Position numbers and translations under genes: made by a program
Notes under the pieces: generated by a model
Told to the model about the DNA's origin: nothing
Database searches by the model: none
The model's input: only the letters and a program-made list of their open reading frames with translations
In this document: in pieces, positions 8,764 to 16,072 of the stretch
Numbering within the stretch: position 1 is the stretch's first letter
How the letters are laid out: every line of letters starts with the position of its first letter
Virus record (IMG/VR): IMGVR_UViG_3300037485_000324
Location: 1 to 31,558 of that record
Source of the DNA: a virus
DNA: 31,558 bases
Strand: one strand, 5' to 3'

Positions 8764-9314
8764 TTTATATTTTCTTTTATTATTTCACGAACTGTACTTG
8801 CAACGTCTAATCCAAATGCGATTAATATTTCTTCTGGTGCTAATTTAATATTGTCTTCAACTGCATCTTTTAAAAAGTATGTAGGCTTTAATCCTTGATG
8901 GTAAACGGCCTCACGTACTGCGTATGGACTTAACCCTCTTTTATTGGACCAGTCAACAAAATGTTTAACACTTGGTTTTATTCCTTTCTTATAGCTGAAT
9001 GGACTATCGCCACCGTTCTGCTTCCACAACTTTCCCTTGTTGTTTGTTCTTTTGAATTTACTTGTGGTTAGTCTTACACCTCCAACACCTCGAACACCTT
9101 TGTCAATAAATGCTCCATAATCTGACATCGATATGTTTAAAGTTAAACTACGTTTTGAAAACTTAATACCATTGTTGACTACACTCTTTTCTAATTTGCC
9201 AGTATCTACTTTTTTACGCTCTTTTAAATTCTGCTTTGCATCGGCCACTACCTTGTCACCAAAGGCATTCATAGCATCTTCTAAATGTTTATATTTTACT
9301 CTTAAGTCTAACAT
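8760..9314 (-). CDS. HK97 gp10-like tail completion protein
   Basis: The 184-aa protein has the hallmark of HK97-gp10-type proteins: a basic helical N-terminus followed by VDTGKLEKSVV (about residues 36-46), a beta hairpin (SLTLNISMSDYGAFIDKGVRG, given here as its two halves around residue 65), and a PTYFLKDAVEDN segment near the C-terminus. In related phages such proteins sit between head-completion and tail-terminator genes at the head-tail joint. It overlaps its upstream neighbour by 7 nt and its downstream neighbour by 4 nt. The family call rests on the DTG-x-L-x-x-S motif plus context. Confidence 0.7.
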   Translation of the reverse strand: MLDLRVKYKHLEDAMNAFGDKVVADAKQNLKERKKVDTGKLEKSVVNNGIKFSKRSLTLNISMSDYGAFIDKGVRGVGGVRLTTSKFKRTNNKGKLWKQNGGDSPFSYKKGIKPSVKHFVDWSNKRGLSPYAVREAVYHQGLKPTYFLKDAVEDNIKLAPEEILIAFGLDVASTVREIIKENIK

Positions 9315-9778
9315 TTGTTTATATCGTTTGGAATAGTTACAGTTATGTTTGTTTCATAACCGGCCAACATATTTTCAGTCTCTTTATCTACAACTTCGCT
9401 TGTTGGGTTGCCTTCTAATTCCCATCCATCTTTGTGCAACGTTGATTGTCTTAATCTGCTTATTAGACGATTGATAACGTAAAGTTGATTAGTTAGTATG
9501 TAAAATAAATTATCGTTGCCGTAAACGCCTATTTCACCCTCTTTTGATATGTTTACAATATCCAGATTAAAAATAGTTAAATCAAATGATAAGGTATTTT
9601 CGTTATGCTGTACGCTGTTCATCGTGATGTGGCTCAAAGGAAAAATGGTTTGCTTTGCCAGATCTATTTCTGTAAGTGTTCCAATAGTTACTTTATTTAC
9701 AAATGGATTGCTTTGCAACTCATAATTTATCGTATCTATTAAATCGTAAAGTGCTTCAACTCCTTTTTTATTTTCCAT
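9308..9778 (-). CDS. Putative tail terminator / head-tail joining protein
   Basis: The 156-aa protein is of mixed alpha/beta composition, without signal or membrane segment. It has an N-terminal helix (GVEALYDLIDTINYELQSNP), a beta segment that includes HITMNSVQHNENTLSFDL, and a C-terminal ETNITVTIPND. The pattern of an early helix, then strands with alternating hydrophobics, resembles tail-terminator-type proteins, and it lies next to the gp10-like gene, where a terminator is expected. It overlaps the frameshift ORF upstream by 11 nt. No specific motif proves the function. Confidence 0.5.
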   Translation of the reverse strand: MENKKGVEALYDLIDTINYELQSNPFVNKVTIGTLTEIDLAKQTIFPLSHITMNSVQHNENTLSFDLTIFNLDIVNISKEGEIGVYGNDNLFYILTNQLYVINRLISRLRQSTLHKDGWELEGNPTSEVVDKETENMLAGYETNITVTIPNDINKC

Positions 9779-10037
9779 ATTTTTTGTTTATTTTATCCAT
9801 TTGCTTTTGTCTTAATTCGTCTTTGCTTATCTTATAACAAAGCATCTTAAAACACAAATGCATATTTATATCTAATACCTTTTTAACTTTTGTAATGTCG
9901 TTTTTAGCGAGTTCAAATAGTGAACTGAACCATCCCCATTCTGCTGTAAATTGTGCCTCTGGTGTAAATTCATCTGCTTCAATTCCTTTTCCAAAAATTT
10001 GTGTGTAGCTGTCACCAAGTCCGTTCCTAAATTCCAA
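9768..10037 (-). CDS. Tail chaperone extension (-1 frame ORF)
   Basis: This 89-codon frame has no ATG near its left end. It begins in practice at TTG 10037, inside a T9 run where the upstream chaperone ORF is in the 0 frame. Residues such as WGWFSSLFELAKNDITKVKK and LHLCFKM-like text resemble proteins that follow the chaperone gene in Bacteroidota phages. It overlaps the 221-aa ORF by 166 nt, too much for two independent genes, so it is most simply the C-terminal part of a frameshifted 256-aa fusion (167 + 89 residues). In lambda the G-T fusion recruits the tape measure; here the role would be analogous. It overlaps the next gene by 11 nt. Confidence 0.65.
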   Translation of the reverse strand: MEFRNGLGDSYTQIFGKGIEADEFTPEAQFTAEWGWFSSLFELAKNDITKVKKVLDINMHLCFKMLCYKISKDELRQKQMDKINKKYGK

Positions 10038-10537
10038 AAAAAAACATTGGCACCAAACACAGCACTGATAGGCATATCTTTCAATAGATGATGATACTTG
10101 TCGCCTTCGTATTTTTCAATGTTATATTTGCCATCTTTTGTGAACTCTGTAACTGGTCTGTAAAGCACTCCCATAGCTGTAACAATATTATCCCAACTTG
10201 TGATGTTATTATTTAAATCTAAAAACTCTCCAAAGTTTAAATCGTCTAACTTCGGCACCCATCCAAATGTAATTCCATCAAGCATAAAACTTTCAACAAG
10301 TGATGGCTCTTGGCTTAATAAATCTATAATAATCTTTACTACTTTATTAGCATCGTCTTGCTGTATCTGTTTGCTTTGCTCTTCTGTTATTTCACAAAAG
10401 ATTTCAAGTATTTTTAATGATAAAAATGTTTCTGCATTCTTTTCATTTTTACTTTGCTCGAATGCTTTTAAATACTCTTGGTATTTTGAAAGACTTATTT
10501 CGGTTAAGTTTGATGGTACTATTAATTTCATATTCAT
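9872..10537 (-). CDS. Tail assembly chaperone (0-frame product)
   Basis: The 221-aa protein is acidic and helical, with MGVLYRPVTEF (about residues 122-132), YNIEKYEGDKYHHLLKDM (138-155) and GANVFFWNLGTDLV (163-176). These segments resemble the tail assembly chaperone-like family of Bacteroidota phages. The FFWN codons lie on a T9 slippery run, so a -1 shift yields a longer form with a different C-terminus. Without the shift the last 54 residues are a Gln/Asn/Lys/Leu-rich tail. Its ATG lies 26 nt after the terminase stop, in the element AAACACGTTATATG. A second in-frame ATG two codons on (MNMK) is an equal start candidate. Confidence 0.65.
   Translation of the reverse strand: MNMKLIVPSNLTEISLSKYQEYLKAFEQSKNEKNAETFLSLKILEIFCEITEEQSKQIQQDDANKVVKIIIDLLSQEPSLVESFMLDGITFGWVPKLDDLNFGEFLDLNNNITSWDNIVTAMGVLYRPVTEFTKDGKYNIEKYEGDKYHHLLKDMPISAVFGANVFFWNLGTDLVTATHKFLEKELKQMNLHQRHNLQQNGDGSVHYLNSLKTTLQKLKRY
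10034..10045 (-). promoter_or_regulatory. Predicted -1 ribosomal frameshift site (T9 run)
   Basis: On the minus strand the bases read G, nine Ts, GG. The 0 frame reads GTT TTT TTT TGG (Val-Phe-Phe-Trp); slipping back one base gives GTT TTT TTT TTG GAA, which enters the 89-codon frame. All slippage pairs are T-on-T, so tRNA-Phe re-pairing is perfect. The arrangement matches programmed frameshifting in siphophage tail chaperone genes, though transcriptional slippage on T9 could produce the same fusion. Confidence 0.65.
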
Positions 10538-10563
10538 ATAACGTGTTTGTTTTTTATTTGTGA

Positions 10564-11718
10564 TTATCTTACTGCATACTTGCCGTAGTTTGGTCTGGCT
10601 AATTTATCATAAAGGCCATAACGGACCGCATCTATTGTATGGTTGAACATATCCACCGGAACGTTTAATATATTTCCGTTTTTGTCTTCTTGCCATTTGT
10701 AGTTTCTGAATTCTTTTATCATATTGACACTATCTTTTGTAACATAAAGGTTATATCGTTTCATCATATCAATTCCTATGTTTACGCTTCCTTGTCCTTT
10801 TGTAGCTGGTTTAATATTCCAACCCATTCTATAAAGTTCCTCGATTGATTTTGGCTCTGCACTATCAGCATAGATTTCTTTTCGCTCTATTTCGTGCAGC
10901 CTTAACTTTGTATCAATATCTCGATTTGTTAATTTAGTTTCAAAGATTAACTCTTTCAAAAATATGTTATCACCTTGCTGGTAAATAGCCACCAATGTGG
11001 TCGGGTCATTAGTATATCCAAAGTCCATTCCATAACTTAAAAACTTGGCATCTGTTGGAATACTTAAGCACTCGTTAATTCTGAATATAAGGGCTTGTGA
11101 TGAACCAACTAAACCCAAGCCATAGATATTCCAATAGTTTTCGTCAACGGTCTTTAAACGCTCTATTTCGTTTACTGTCTGCTCATCTAAAAATGGATTG
11201 TCTTTATAGGTAGTTATATAAAACTCTGCATCATCTCTTGGCTTTATCTTATCGTAAATGAAGTGGAATTCGTCTGAAGGATTGTAGTCAAGTATTGCCT
11301 TGTCTGTTGTTCTTAATATTAACTGCTGCCAGTCTTCAAAGTATAATTCGTTTGCCTCGTTAATATACAATACATCACGTTTACGACCTCTTACCTTCTG
11401 TGGTTGGTCCAAACTTATAAACTCAAATAGGTTGTTGTTAAGCAAGTATTCTGAATTACTTTTATTGTGATTGCTTTCTTTATAGATGTCGTAGTGTTTT
11501 AATATATCGAAAAAATCCCGCATCGAACTTGCTCGCAATGCTGGGAATGTTTTTCGGCAGATGGTTATCGTCTTGCCATTGTTTCTATCTGAATAACTAA
11601 AGATAAGCCACATTAAAATATTATAGGTCTTGCCACTTCTGGACCCACCTTGCTCAATCGTAATTCTTTTATCTGACCTATCTAAATGGGTGTATATTTT
11701 ATTGGTTTGTATTTCCAT
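10564..11718 (-). CDS. terL: Terminase large subunit
   Basis: The 384-aa protein has both terminase parts. ATPase: Walker A GGSRSGKT at residues 24-31 and Walker B DVLYINEANE at 115-124, with Glu121 as catalytic candidate. RNase H-like nuclease: GMDFGYTNDPT at 230-240 (Asp232), ADSAEPKS at 284-291 (Asp285) and NHTIDAVRYG at 359-368 (Asp363). It most resembles the PBSX/Terminase_3 group and is slightly short for it. It cuts concatemers and drives DNA into proheads. It overlaps the small-terminase gene by 20 nt and is followed by tail genes rather than by the portal, which is unusual. Confidence 0.92.
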   Translation of the reverse strand: MEIQTNKIYTHLDRSDKRITIEQGGSRSGKTYNILMWLIFSYSDRNNGKTITICRKTFPALRASSMRDFFDILKHYDIYKESNHNKSNSEYLLNNNLFEFISLDQPQKVRGRKRDVLYINEANELYFEDWQQLILRTTDKAILDYNPSDEFHFIYDKIKPRDDAEFYITTYKDNPFLDEQTVNEIERLKTVDENYWNIYGLGLVGSSQALIFRINECLSIPTDAKFLSYGMDFGYTNDPTTLVAIYQQGDNIFLKELIFETKLTNRDIDTKLRLHEIERKEIYADSAEPKSIEELYRMGWNIKPATKGQGSVNIGIDMMKRYNLYVTKDSVNMIKEFRNYKWQEDKNGNILNVPVDMFNHTIDAVRYGLYDKLARPNYGKYAVR

Positions 11719-12076
11719 CCGGGTTGTTGTCGATTACTCGTACTGTAAACTCTTTTAGTTCGTGTTTGTTTTCTGACTCTACAAATTGCATCGATAGTTT
11801 TTTTCTTTGCTCATCTGAACATATTATTTTGAATGCACTAATTTGTAAAGTTGGATTATCACTCGCTATAAATTTATTTAAAAGATAAGACGCACCTTTC
11901 GACTTGTTGGTATGTATAGCGTCTTTTATGCTCTCCGATTTCTGTAGTTCTAATTTATAAAACTGTGAAGATTTTAAACCGGTATAGTGTGCAAAGATAT
12001 GGTCTGCACACATAATTTTATTATTTACTATTACATCTGTAATTTCTCTTTCGTGTTCCTCTTTACTCTTTCCCAT
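11699..12076 (-). CDS. terS: Putative terminase small subunit
   Basis: The 125-aa protein is helical, with a basic N-terminus, a segment CADHIFAHYTGLKSSQFYKL (residues 23-42) that could form a helix-turn-helix, then SYLLNKFIASDNPTLQISAF and a KIICSDEQRKKL segment. The order of an N-terminal DNA-binding part, a helical oligomerisation part and a polar tail fits small terminases, which recognise packaging sites. Its position directly before terL with a 20-nt overlap is the main evidence. It shares one base with the adenine methyltransferase stop codon (TAATG). Confidence 0.65.
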   Translation of the reverse strand: MGKSKEEHEREITDVIVNNKIMCADHIFAHYTGLKSSQFYKLELQKSESIKDAIHTNKSKGASYLLNKFIASDNPTLQISAFKIICSDEQRKKLSMQFVESENKHELKEFTVRVIDNNPDGNTNQ

Positions 12077-13008
12077 TATATTATATATTTTTCTTGTCCT
12101 ATTGGTACAAATAGTTTTTCGTCTGGTTGATTATTATGTTTTTGATTTCCGCCTTGCAAAGTACTCTTTTGACTAAATGAAAGTAATACTTCAAAATCTT
12201 CTGGTGCGTTGTATTCTGATATATAAATTTTATGGCTCTTTGATATTTCTCTTACCCAATTCCAAAACTCTTTATGATTGAATGCTCCCTCTTTATACTC
12301 TGCTGTTCCTTGATAAGGTGGGTCACAATATATTATTGCATTTTTTGGTATTTCTACTTCATTATAACTATTACTATAAATTTCCAGTCGTTCCAGTTGT
12401 TGCAGTTGTTCCAGTCGTTCCAGTTGTTCCAGTTGTTGCAGTCGTTCCAGTCGTTCCAGTTCTAAAATTCTATTCTTTAAAACTTTTGCAACTTTACCAA
12501 GTGCTATTCTTCTCTTATGCCAGTCTGTTTGTTTTATTATACCATCTATATATTTTTGAGGGATATTTGGTAGTAATTGTTTTAAAAGTTTTGGGTCTTT
12601 ATTTATTACTAATTCGTGACCAGCTCTTTTGTATGGCTCTGTTTCTTTTCCGAAAATATATGCTTTTTGATTATTACCAAATGACCAAATACACATTACA
12701 TAGCCTACATACCAATCTTCATAGTTATCGCTATTTTTCAACACATCTTCAAACTTTGCTCTTGTAATAAATTCTAAACATTTTTGCTCATTTAAACCTT
12801 TGTTTATTGTTTCGTCTAATAAAGCAGTCACATATTTATTTTTATCATTTGCAATAACATTAAATCCATTTTTATAAAATAATTCTCCAATAGCAAAACC
12901 ACCGCAGAATAAATCTACAATGGTTTTTTTATCTGGATTAAAATTTATAATAGTTTGATAAATTTTTTGTGCTGATTTTCTTTTTGAACCCATATATGGT
13001 ATAGCCAT
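12076..13008 (-). CDS. Dam-type DNA adenine methyltransferase (D12 class)
   Basis: The 310-aa protein has the D12 order: YMGSKR near residues 5-10 (motif X), VDLFCGGFAIGELF at 31-44 (motif I, SAM binding), a target-recognition region at about 60-180, and CDPPYQGT at 228-235 (motif IV, catalytic DPPY). Residues 183-209 are nine Leu-x-x tripeptides (LER, LEQ, LQQ) made by a 9-bp tandem repeat just before the catalytic motif, an unusual insertion for the family. It likely methylates adenine in phage DNA, for protection from restriction or for regulation of packaging. It couples to the ParB-like gene and to terS by 1-nt overlaps. Confidence 0.88.
   Translation of the reverse strand: MAIPYMGSKRKSAQKIYQTIINFNPDKKTIVDLFCGGFAIGELFYKNGFNVIANDKNKYVTALLDETINKGLNEQKCLEFITRAKFEDVLKNSDNYEDWYVGYVMCIWSFGNNQKAYIFGKETEPYKRAGHELVINKDPKLLKQLLPNIPQKYIDGIIKQTDWHKRRIALGKVAKVLKNRILELERLERLQQLEQLERLEQLQQLERLEIYSNSYNEVEIPKNAIIYCDPPYQGTAEYKEGAFNHKEFWNWVREISKSHKIYISEYNAPEDFEVLLSFSQKSTLQGGNQKHNNQPDEKLFVPIGQEKYII
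12382..12462. repeat. 9-bp tandem repeat inside the adenine methyltransferase gene
   Basis: Nine consecutive 9-bp units on the plus strand, mostly TTCCAGTCG or TTCCAGTTG with two TTGCAGTNG variants and a final TTCCAGTTC, fill 81 bases without a gap. Translated on the minus strand they give tripeptides of the form Leu-Glu/Gln-Arg/Gln. Gain or loss of units keeps the frame, so the array can vary in length without knocking out the gene. Confidence 0.95.
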
Positions 13009-13481
13009 TATGCATCAAATTTATGTGAACATTTAGGACACGTTACTACCTTACTTTGTTTATCTGCATTCCTATCTTCATTTGAATTTATATTATCAAA
13101 GTCAATATCTTCATCATCAAAATAAATTGGTGCATCTAATCCCCAATCTTTTAAAGTTTGAACATCCCATTCATTGGCTAACATATCCCAATCCCATTCG
13201 CCACCACTTACATTGTCTTTAATTAAAAACTCTTTTTGTTGCTCTTCTGTTAGGTCTGTTATAATTATCGGTACTTCTTTTAATCCGGCTTCTTTACAAG
13301 CCTTAAATCTCATATTGCCACCTAGTATAATCATATCTTTATTAACTACAATAGGACGAATGTTTAGCATCTCTGGAAAGTCTTTTACAGACTGAACTAA
13401 TTTTTTAAACTTGTCATCCTTTATTAATCTGGGATTGTTAGGATTGACTTTTACCTCTGATATTTTTACTGTTTTATTCAT
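13008..13481 (-). CDS. ParB-like nuclease-domain protein with zinc-ribbon tail
   Basis: The 157-aa protein has a ParB N-terminal-like domain: VNPNNPR (residues 12-18), RPIVVNKDMIILGGNMRFKA (about 42-61) and VPIIITDLTEEQQKEFLIKDN (split around residue 80), the pattern of the ParB/Srx fold with the GG-x-x-R phosphate-binding segment. A very acidic linker (DDEDIDFDN) leads to CPKCSHKF at the C-terminus, a likely half zinc ribbon. Such proteins often precede methyltransferase genes in phages. It could be a nuclease, or a CTP-dependent or DNA-binding regulator. It is followed by the methyltransferase with a 1-nt overlap. Confidence 0.78.
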   Translation of the reverse strand: MNKTVKISEVKVNPNNPRLIKDDKFKKLVQSVKDFPEMLNIRPIVVNKDMIILGGNMRFKACKEAGLKEVPIIITDLTEEQQKEFLIKDNVSGGEWDWDMLANEWDVQTLKDWGLDAPIYFDDEDIDFDNINSNEDRNADKQSKVVTCPKCSHKFDA

Positions 13482-13482
13482 A

Positions 13483-13806
13483 TTATTTTATTTGTGTTTT
13501 TTGTGTTGAACAACTCATTTTGTGTTCGCTATTTGTTTTATGGCAATATTCACAATAATCATCCTGGACACATTTTGGATATGTACAATAATCTAAATTG
13601 CACATTTCACCATCCCGTTTAACTCCATTTAATTTACATTTGTCTGATTGCTTTCCATTTGCCCAAAACATAGAACAATTATAAGCGTCTAATTCTCTGT
13701 TGAATTGTCCATATGATTGCCAAAGTTTTGATGCTGGTGCAGTAAATCTATAACAATAATCTTTTGAAGGACAAAGACTGTCTGCGCATTTTGATATATC
13801 TGCCAT
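13483..13806 (-). CDS. Cysteine-rich protein of unknown function
   Basis: The 107-aa protein contains 11 cysteines: CADSLCPSKDYCYRF (from residue 7), an isolated Cys before SMFWANG, and a C-terminal cluster CNLDYCTYPKC then CEYCHK and one last Cys. The spacing suggests two zinc-binding clusters or an iron-sulphur site. The N-terminal part (CYRFTAPASKLWQSYGQF) recurs, to my recollection, in Bacteroidota phages beside ParB-like and methyltransferase genes. It lies one base from the ParB-like gene and two from the metallophosphoesterase gene, so it is in the same operon. A DNA- or RNA-binding role is plausible but unproven. Confidence 0.6.
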   Translation of the reverse strand: MADISKCADSLCPSKDYCYRFTAPASKLWQSYGQFNRELDAYNCSMFWANGKQSDKCKLNGVKRDGEMCNLDYCTYPKCVQDDYCEYCHKTNSEHKMSCSTQKTQIK

Positions 13807-13808
13807 CT

Positions 13809-14828
13809 CTATACTATTTTATAATTAATAATTCTCATATTCTTAAGTTCATAGTTTCCATCACTTCCAATTTTTACGTGTGCAAATCCGTGATTGTAAT
13901 TATTGTAAGGTGCATACTCTGGCTCTAATCCGCAAAGGCATCCAGTTGACCAAGTTGTAACTACATCACCGCTCAAAGTCTTTTCTGTATGCTCACTTGT
14001 TCTGTGATGATGTCCTACTATTGCGCTCTCTTTTGCTTTTAAAAATAATCCTCTTGCTGGGTTAACTGGTGGTGCAAATCCGCCATACCATTCGTGACCG
14101 TGCAAGATAGGAAGTTTGCCAGCCATTGCCATTTGTTTGTCTTTTATTAACGTCACTCCGTACTCTCTAAAGCGCAATAACTGTTCCAACTTAAAATCAT
14201 CAATACCTAATAATTCGGGTGCCTTAATCATCAAAAAATGCTCCCATCTTACTTCGTGGTTTCCTATCTTAAAGTATATAGGACACTTAAATGTTTCTTG
14301 CAGCAGTTGTAAAAACTCTCTGCCCATTTCTAACTCTCCAGCCAAATCCCTTAATCTTGGATTTTTCAAGAACCTTGATGCCATATAAAAGTCAAGAGTA
14401 TCACCATTTAAATAAACAGCATTTACTTTATTTTCTATACCGTAGTTAATAGCTAAATCAAGTGCTTTGTTGTCTTGATAAGGTAAATGTATGTCTGATA
14501 AAATAAGTATGTTATTTTGTCCTTTTGGAATTATAAACGGCTCGCATTTTTCATAGTCACTCTCTGGCAGTTTACGTCTTACAAAGTTCTTTTTTTCCTC
14601 TGCTGTTCTTGTTTGTACTATTGTTTTTTGACTTGCTCCTTTTATTAGTTCACCTCTGTAACCTCTGACCATCGCTCTTGTTTGTTCTAGATTATCAAAG
14701 TAAAGTTTATTTTCTTCTAGAACCATTCTGGCAATGGCCATAGTTGATGCTTTTGGAAATCTTTGAATGTACTCAATTACTATATCTGACTTGAAACTTT
14801 TTCTGTTTTGATTTCCTTTTTTACTCAT
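13809..14828 (-). CDS. Calcineurin-like metallophosphoesterase with N-terminal helical domain
   Basis: The 339-aa protein has all five metallophosphoesterase motifs: SDIHLPYQD at 111-119 (Asp112, His114), NGDTLDF at 141-147, GNHE at 189-192, HGH at 243-245 and GHHH at 272-275. Together they bind two metals. Residues 1-65 form a basic helical region (IEYIQRFPKASTMAIARMVL), possibly winged-helix DNA binding. Substrate could be DNA ends, cyclic nucleotides or phosphorylated intermediates; neighbours are an exonuclease and a DnaA-like protein, which favours DNA. Thus the fold is certain and the substrate is not. Confidence 0.85.
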   Translation of the reverse strand: MSKKGNQNRKSFKSDIVIEYIQRFPKASTMAIARMVLEENKLYFDNLEQTRAMVRGYRGELIKGASQKTIVQTRTAEEKKNFVRRKLPESDYEKCEPFIIPKGQNNILILSDIHLPYQDNKALDLAINYGIENKVNAVYLNGDTLDFYMASRFLKNPRLRDLAGELEMGREFLQLLQETFKCPIYFKIGNHEVRWEHFLMIKAPELLGIDDFKLEQLLRFREYGVTLIKDKQMAMAGKLPILHGHEWYGGFAPPVNPARGLFLKAKESAIVGHHHRTSEHTEKTLSGDVVTTWSTGCLCGLEPEYAPYNNYNHGFAHVKIGSDGNYELKNMRIINYKIV

Positions 14829-14840
14829 TTGGCTTTTAGT

Positions 14841-15224
14841 TTATTTTATTTGTTGCTCTTGAAAGTCTATTAAATTATTCAATCCTTTTATTCGGTCTAA
14901 ATCGTAAATCTCTCTTACTCGATTAATTAATACTGCTTTTGGATTTGCTGTTCTTAAAATACCGTTTCTGATTTCGTCAAGTCTATAATCTATTTTTCTT
15001 GCTATTTCAAAAGTGTTCACATTATGCAAAACGCTGCAATGTGAAAACGTTTTGCCATTGGTCTTAAATACATCAACTATTGTGTATAACGTTAAATGAA
15101 AATCTTTGCGTAAGATATAACAAAATAGGCTTCTGGCATCTACTACGTTTTGTCTTCTTGAATTTTCAAATACATCTATGTTTAACTTTTCTTTTATCTC
15201 TTCGGATATTGCTTTATAATTCAT
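14841..15224 (-). CDS. DnaA domain IV-like DNA-binding protein
   Basis: The 127-aa protein carries a segment like the DnaA C-terminal DNA-binding domain: RRQNVVDARSLFCYILRKDF (residues 23-42), LTLYTIVDVF, then KTFSHCSVLHNVNTF (about 58-72), equivalent to the DnaA signature GGRDHSTVLHA with changes. There is no AAA+ domain. In DnaA this helix-turn-helix reads DnaA boxes at the origin, so the protein is a candidate phage origin-binding or replication-regulating protein, or it may compete with host DnaA. It stands between the exonuclease and metallophosphoesterase genes. The remaining C-terminal 40 residues are helical and polar. Confidence 0.72.
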   Translation of the reverse strand: MNYKAISEEIKEKLNIDVFENSRRQNVVDARSLFCYILRKDFHLTLYTIVDVFKTNGKTFSHCSVLHNVNTFEIARKIDYRLDEIRNGILRTANPKAVLINRVREIYDLDRIKGLNNLIDFQEQQIK

Positions 15225-15225
15225 T

Positions 15226-15936
15226 TTACTTTGTTTTTAATTTTAATAATCTAAAGCACTGAATATAGTTCTCACGTGCCTTGCTTTTGTATATCTTTTT
15301 AAATAGTTCAAATACTACTCTTATATAACTATAATCGCTTAAACAGTCTTTAAATGCTTTCTTGCAGTATGTCTTGCCATATCCCTTGCAGAAGTTTACA
15401 TTGTCGGATGTGTCACCCATTATCATTTGCTCATAAAAGTTATATTTTGCTTCTTGCTCATCTATATCATAATAGCACTGATGTTTTAAATGGTAATTGT
15501 AAATTAAACAAGGTAATTGCTTATAGTCTTTGTCTATGCTTACAATTAGTACTTCGCTCCTTCCGAATGTTTCTGATAGGTTTTTCCAATATGTTGCTAC
15601 CAGATCATCTGTTTCAATTCCATATCCTTGTTTGGCTTCGTATGTACTTATAACATAGTCTTGCAGTTCATTCAGTATTGGTGGAATATCTCTTGCTATT
15701 CTATTGGCTTTGTAAGTATCTGATATTTGTTTTCTAAAGTTACCTTTTGAACCAGCAAAGGTCATAACCTTATCCAGTTCGTAGGTTTCTTCTATTCGAT
15801 TAATAATAGAAAAAAATACTTCATCAAATTTTAGCTTTGCATCTTCTATGGAATGAAATCCACTATCTGTTTCTTGCTCTTTTGCTTTGTAGCAACTGGA
15901 CCAGATTAAACTGTCCGCATCTATTAGAACTATCAT
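15226..15936 (-). CDS. FEN-type 5'-3' exonuclease
   Basis: The 236-aa protein has the metal-binding residues of the phage T5/T4 RNase H exonuclease family: LIDADSLIW at residues 4-12 (Asp6, Asp8), FRKQISDTYKANR at 67-79 (arch/basic motif), GIETDDLVA at 106-114, SIDKDYKQL at 133-141 (Asp135, Asp137) and MGDTSDN at 173-179. It lacks the polymerase part of PolA and is shorter than T5 exonuclease. It likely removes RNA primers or flaps at phage forks and produces single strands for the ERF protein. Its ATG overlaps the TGA of the 37-aa gene (ATGA). Confidence 0.85.
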   Translation of the reverse strand: MIVLIDADSLIWSSCYKAKEQETDSGFHSIEDAKLKFDEVFFSIINRIEETYELDKVMTFAGSKGNFRKQISDTYKANRIARDIPPILNELQDYVISTYEAKQGYGIETDDLVATYWKNLSETFGRSEVLIVSIDKDYKQLPCLIYNYHLKHQCYYDIDEQEAKYNFYEQMIMGDTSDNVNFCKGYGKTYCKKAFKDCLSDYSYIRVVFELFKKIYKSKARENYIQCFRLLKLKTK

Positions 15937-16046
15937 CCGATTAAACGATTTATCTCTTCTATTTTAGCCAATAACGTTTCAATCTGTTTGGCTCTTTCAA
16001 CTTCGATGGTTTGAAGTAGTAATTCAATTTTTGTTAATTCATTCAT
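15933..16046 (-). CDS. Short coiled-coil protein (37 aa)
   Basis: I found this by eye in the gap upstream of the exonuclease gene. ATG at 16046 opens 37 codons ending in TGA at 15933, where ATGA is shared with the exonuclease start. The peptide (ELTKIELLLQTIEVERAKQI in its first half, LLAKIEEINRLIG at the end) is one amphipathic helix with heptad-like Leu/Ile spacing. An alternative ATG at 16042 is in another frame. A TATCTTTG promoter element lies 27 nt upstream. It may be a translation-coupling leader or a small partner of the exonuclease. Confidence 0.6.
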   Translation of the reverse strand: MNELTKIELLLQTIEVERAKQIETLLAKIEEINRLIG

Positions 16047-16072
16047 TTTATTAGTGTTTAGTGATTATTTTA

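Noticed and set aside
12382-12462. CRISPR-like array
   Set aside because: The units are contiguous 9-mers without spacers and are in frame in a coding region.
12282-12767. Plus-strand ORF of 161 codons rich in Val-Val-Pro repeats
   Set aside because: It is the antisense of the 9-bp repeat and flanking methyltransferase gene; the minus-strand frame has full catalytic motifs.
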